From NCBI RefSeq assembly GCF_900111835.1, contig NZ_FOJP01000008.1, positions 186,001 to 250,000 of the forward strand: DNA of 64,000 nucleotides. Direction: 5' to 3'. A model generated the notes under the pieces. That model was not told the DNA's origin. It did not search any database and was given only the letters and a program-made list of their open reading frames with translations. Source of the DNA: Metapseudomonas otitidis (GTDB lineage Bacteria; Pseudomonadota; Gammaproteobacteria; Pseudomonadales; Pseudomonadaceae). The translations under genes and the position numbers were made by a program. Of this stretch, positions 63,474 to 64,000 are shown in pieces; the stretch's first letter is position 1, and every line of letters begins with the position of its first letter.

Positions 63474-63650
63474 GATTGTGGTAATCTCCGCCAGTTCTAG
63501 CGCTTCCCTTCGCCGGGGCGGCTGCATCCACGCGACCCCGGCGTAACTCTTTGATTTTTCGTGTCGTCCTGGTGCTGGCCGGGCGGCGGATCCCGCCTCG
63601 TCCAGGATGGATGGCGCGGGGTTTCATCAGAAAAAGGAATCAGGCTTCTC

Positions 63651-64000
63651 ATGGGTGAACTGGCCAAAGAAATCCTCCCGGTCAATATCGAAGACGAGCT
63701 GAAACAGTCCTACCTCGATTACGCGATGAGCGTGATCGTCGGTCGCGCCCTGCCGGACGCGCGTGACGGGTTGAAGCCGGTCCACCGTCGCGTCCTCTTT
63801 GCCATGAGCGAGCTGGGCAACGACTGGAACAAGCCCTACAAGAAGTCGGCCCGTGTGGTCGGCGACGTGATCGGTAAGTACCACCCCCACGGTGATACCG
63901 CCGTGTACGACACCATCGTGCGCATGGCCCAGCCTTTCTCCCTGCGCTACATGCTGGTGGACGGCCAGGGCAACTTCGGTTCGGTGGACGGCGATAACGC
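63651..64000 (+). CDS. gyrA: DNA gyrase subunit A GyrA (5' part; runs off the window)
   Basis: Breakage-reunion subunit of gyrase; the first 116 codons are present, starting [29 protein letters not shown] lies upstream of the ATG. The quinolone-resistance-determining region is inside the window and has Thr83 and Asp87 (GDTAVYD), the usual susceptible residues. The gene continues beyond base 64000, with no sign of truncation. Confidence 0.96.
   Translation, partial: MGELAKEILPVNIEDELKQSYLDYAMSVIVGRALPDARDGLKPVHRRVLFAMSELGNDWNKPYKKSARVVGDVIGKYHPHGDTAVYDTIVRMAQPFSLRYMLVDGQGNFGSVDGDN

Overview
The window is chromosomal DNA of a high-GC gammaproteobacterium, almost certainly Pseudomonas in the broad sense (Pseudomonas/Metapseudomonas). 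The evidence is the gyrA-mtnA-mtaD-ubiG-mupP-yciK string, a cyaB-type cyclase with a MASE2 domain, a LapD/LapG pair, a PlpD-type patatin autotransporter, and codon usage strongly biased to G/C at third positions. Several blocks follow the order I recall from P. aeruginosa (PA3168-PA3221 for the right half, PA3339-PA3344 for 24-35 kb), but the blocks are joined differently here. I see no phage, transposase, CRISPR array, rRNA or tRNA. Nearly all sequence is ordinary chromosomal coding DNA, densely packed.

Layout. 0-4.3 kb: a tripartite EmrAB-type drug exporter (outer-membrane lipoprotein, HlyD adaptor, 14-TM MFS pump). 4.3-7.0 kb: modABC molybdate importer behind a likely ModE box. 7.0-13.2 kb: a six-gene ABC importer operon (binding protein, cytoplasmic alkaline-phosphatase-superfamily enzyme, two permeases, ATPase, HAD phosphatase) diverging from a GntR/UTRA repressor; both divergent promoters carry a HutC-type operator. 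13.2-19.9 kb: a quinohaemoprotein alcohol dehydrogenase locus with an AraC/FeaR-like regulator, an outer-membrane beta-barrel of the MetA-pathway type and a TonB receptor resembling E. coli YncD/PqqU, i.e. a PQQ-dependent oxidation unit with possible PQQ scavenging. 20-23.9 kb: lapG-lapD, a DUF454 membrane protein and a YecA-like protein. 24-35.2 kb: recQ, an HsbD-like diguanylate cyclase, a DUF2804 protein, a SlyA/MarR-MFS pair, a FimV-like LysM protein and the convergent plpD. 35.3-38.2 kb: SelW-like, DUF6515, EamA, csaA and AraC genes. 38.3-42 kb: plcP-agt lipid-remodelling genes and cyaB. 42-48.6 kb: Mpo1-like protein, methyltransferase, cold-shock protein, AraC regulator, two tandem trkH genes and a nitroreductase. 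48.6-52.7 kb: a CpxA/Spy/CpxR envelope-stress system with a visible CpxR box, then YciI and YciB. 52.7-57.4 kb: PHP phosphatase, yciO, scpA, scpB, DUF1289 and rluB in one direction. 57.5-64 kb: a GAF-GGDEF cyclase, yciK, mupP, ubiG, mtaD, then divergent mtnA and the 5' end of gyrA.

The most rewarding points are regulatory and contextual: the UTRA operators around an importer/phosphatase operon of unknown substrate; a PqqU-like receptor beside a PQQ enzyme; the plcP-agt pair with a weak phased Pho-like box; the Cpx box at spy; the Mo-box at modA; a SlyA-like operator; tandem trkH paralogues; and a 38-residue in-frame repeat in the RluB tail. I did not find a wholly undescribed multi-gene system; the UTRA importer/phosphatase operon is the closest candidate.
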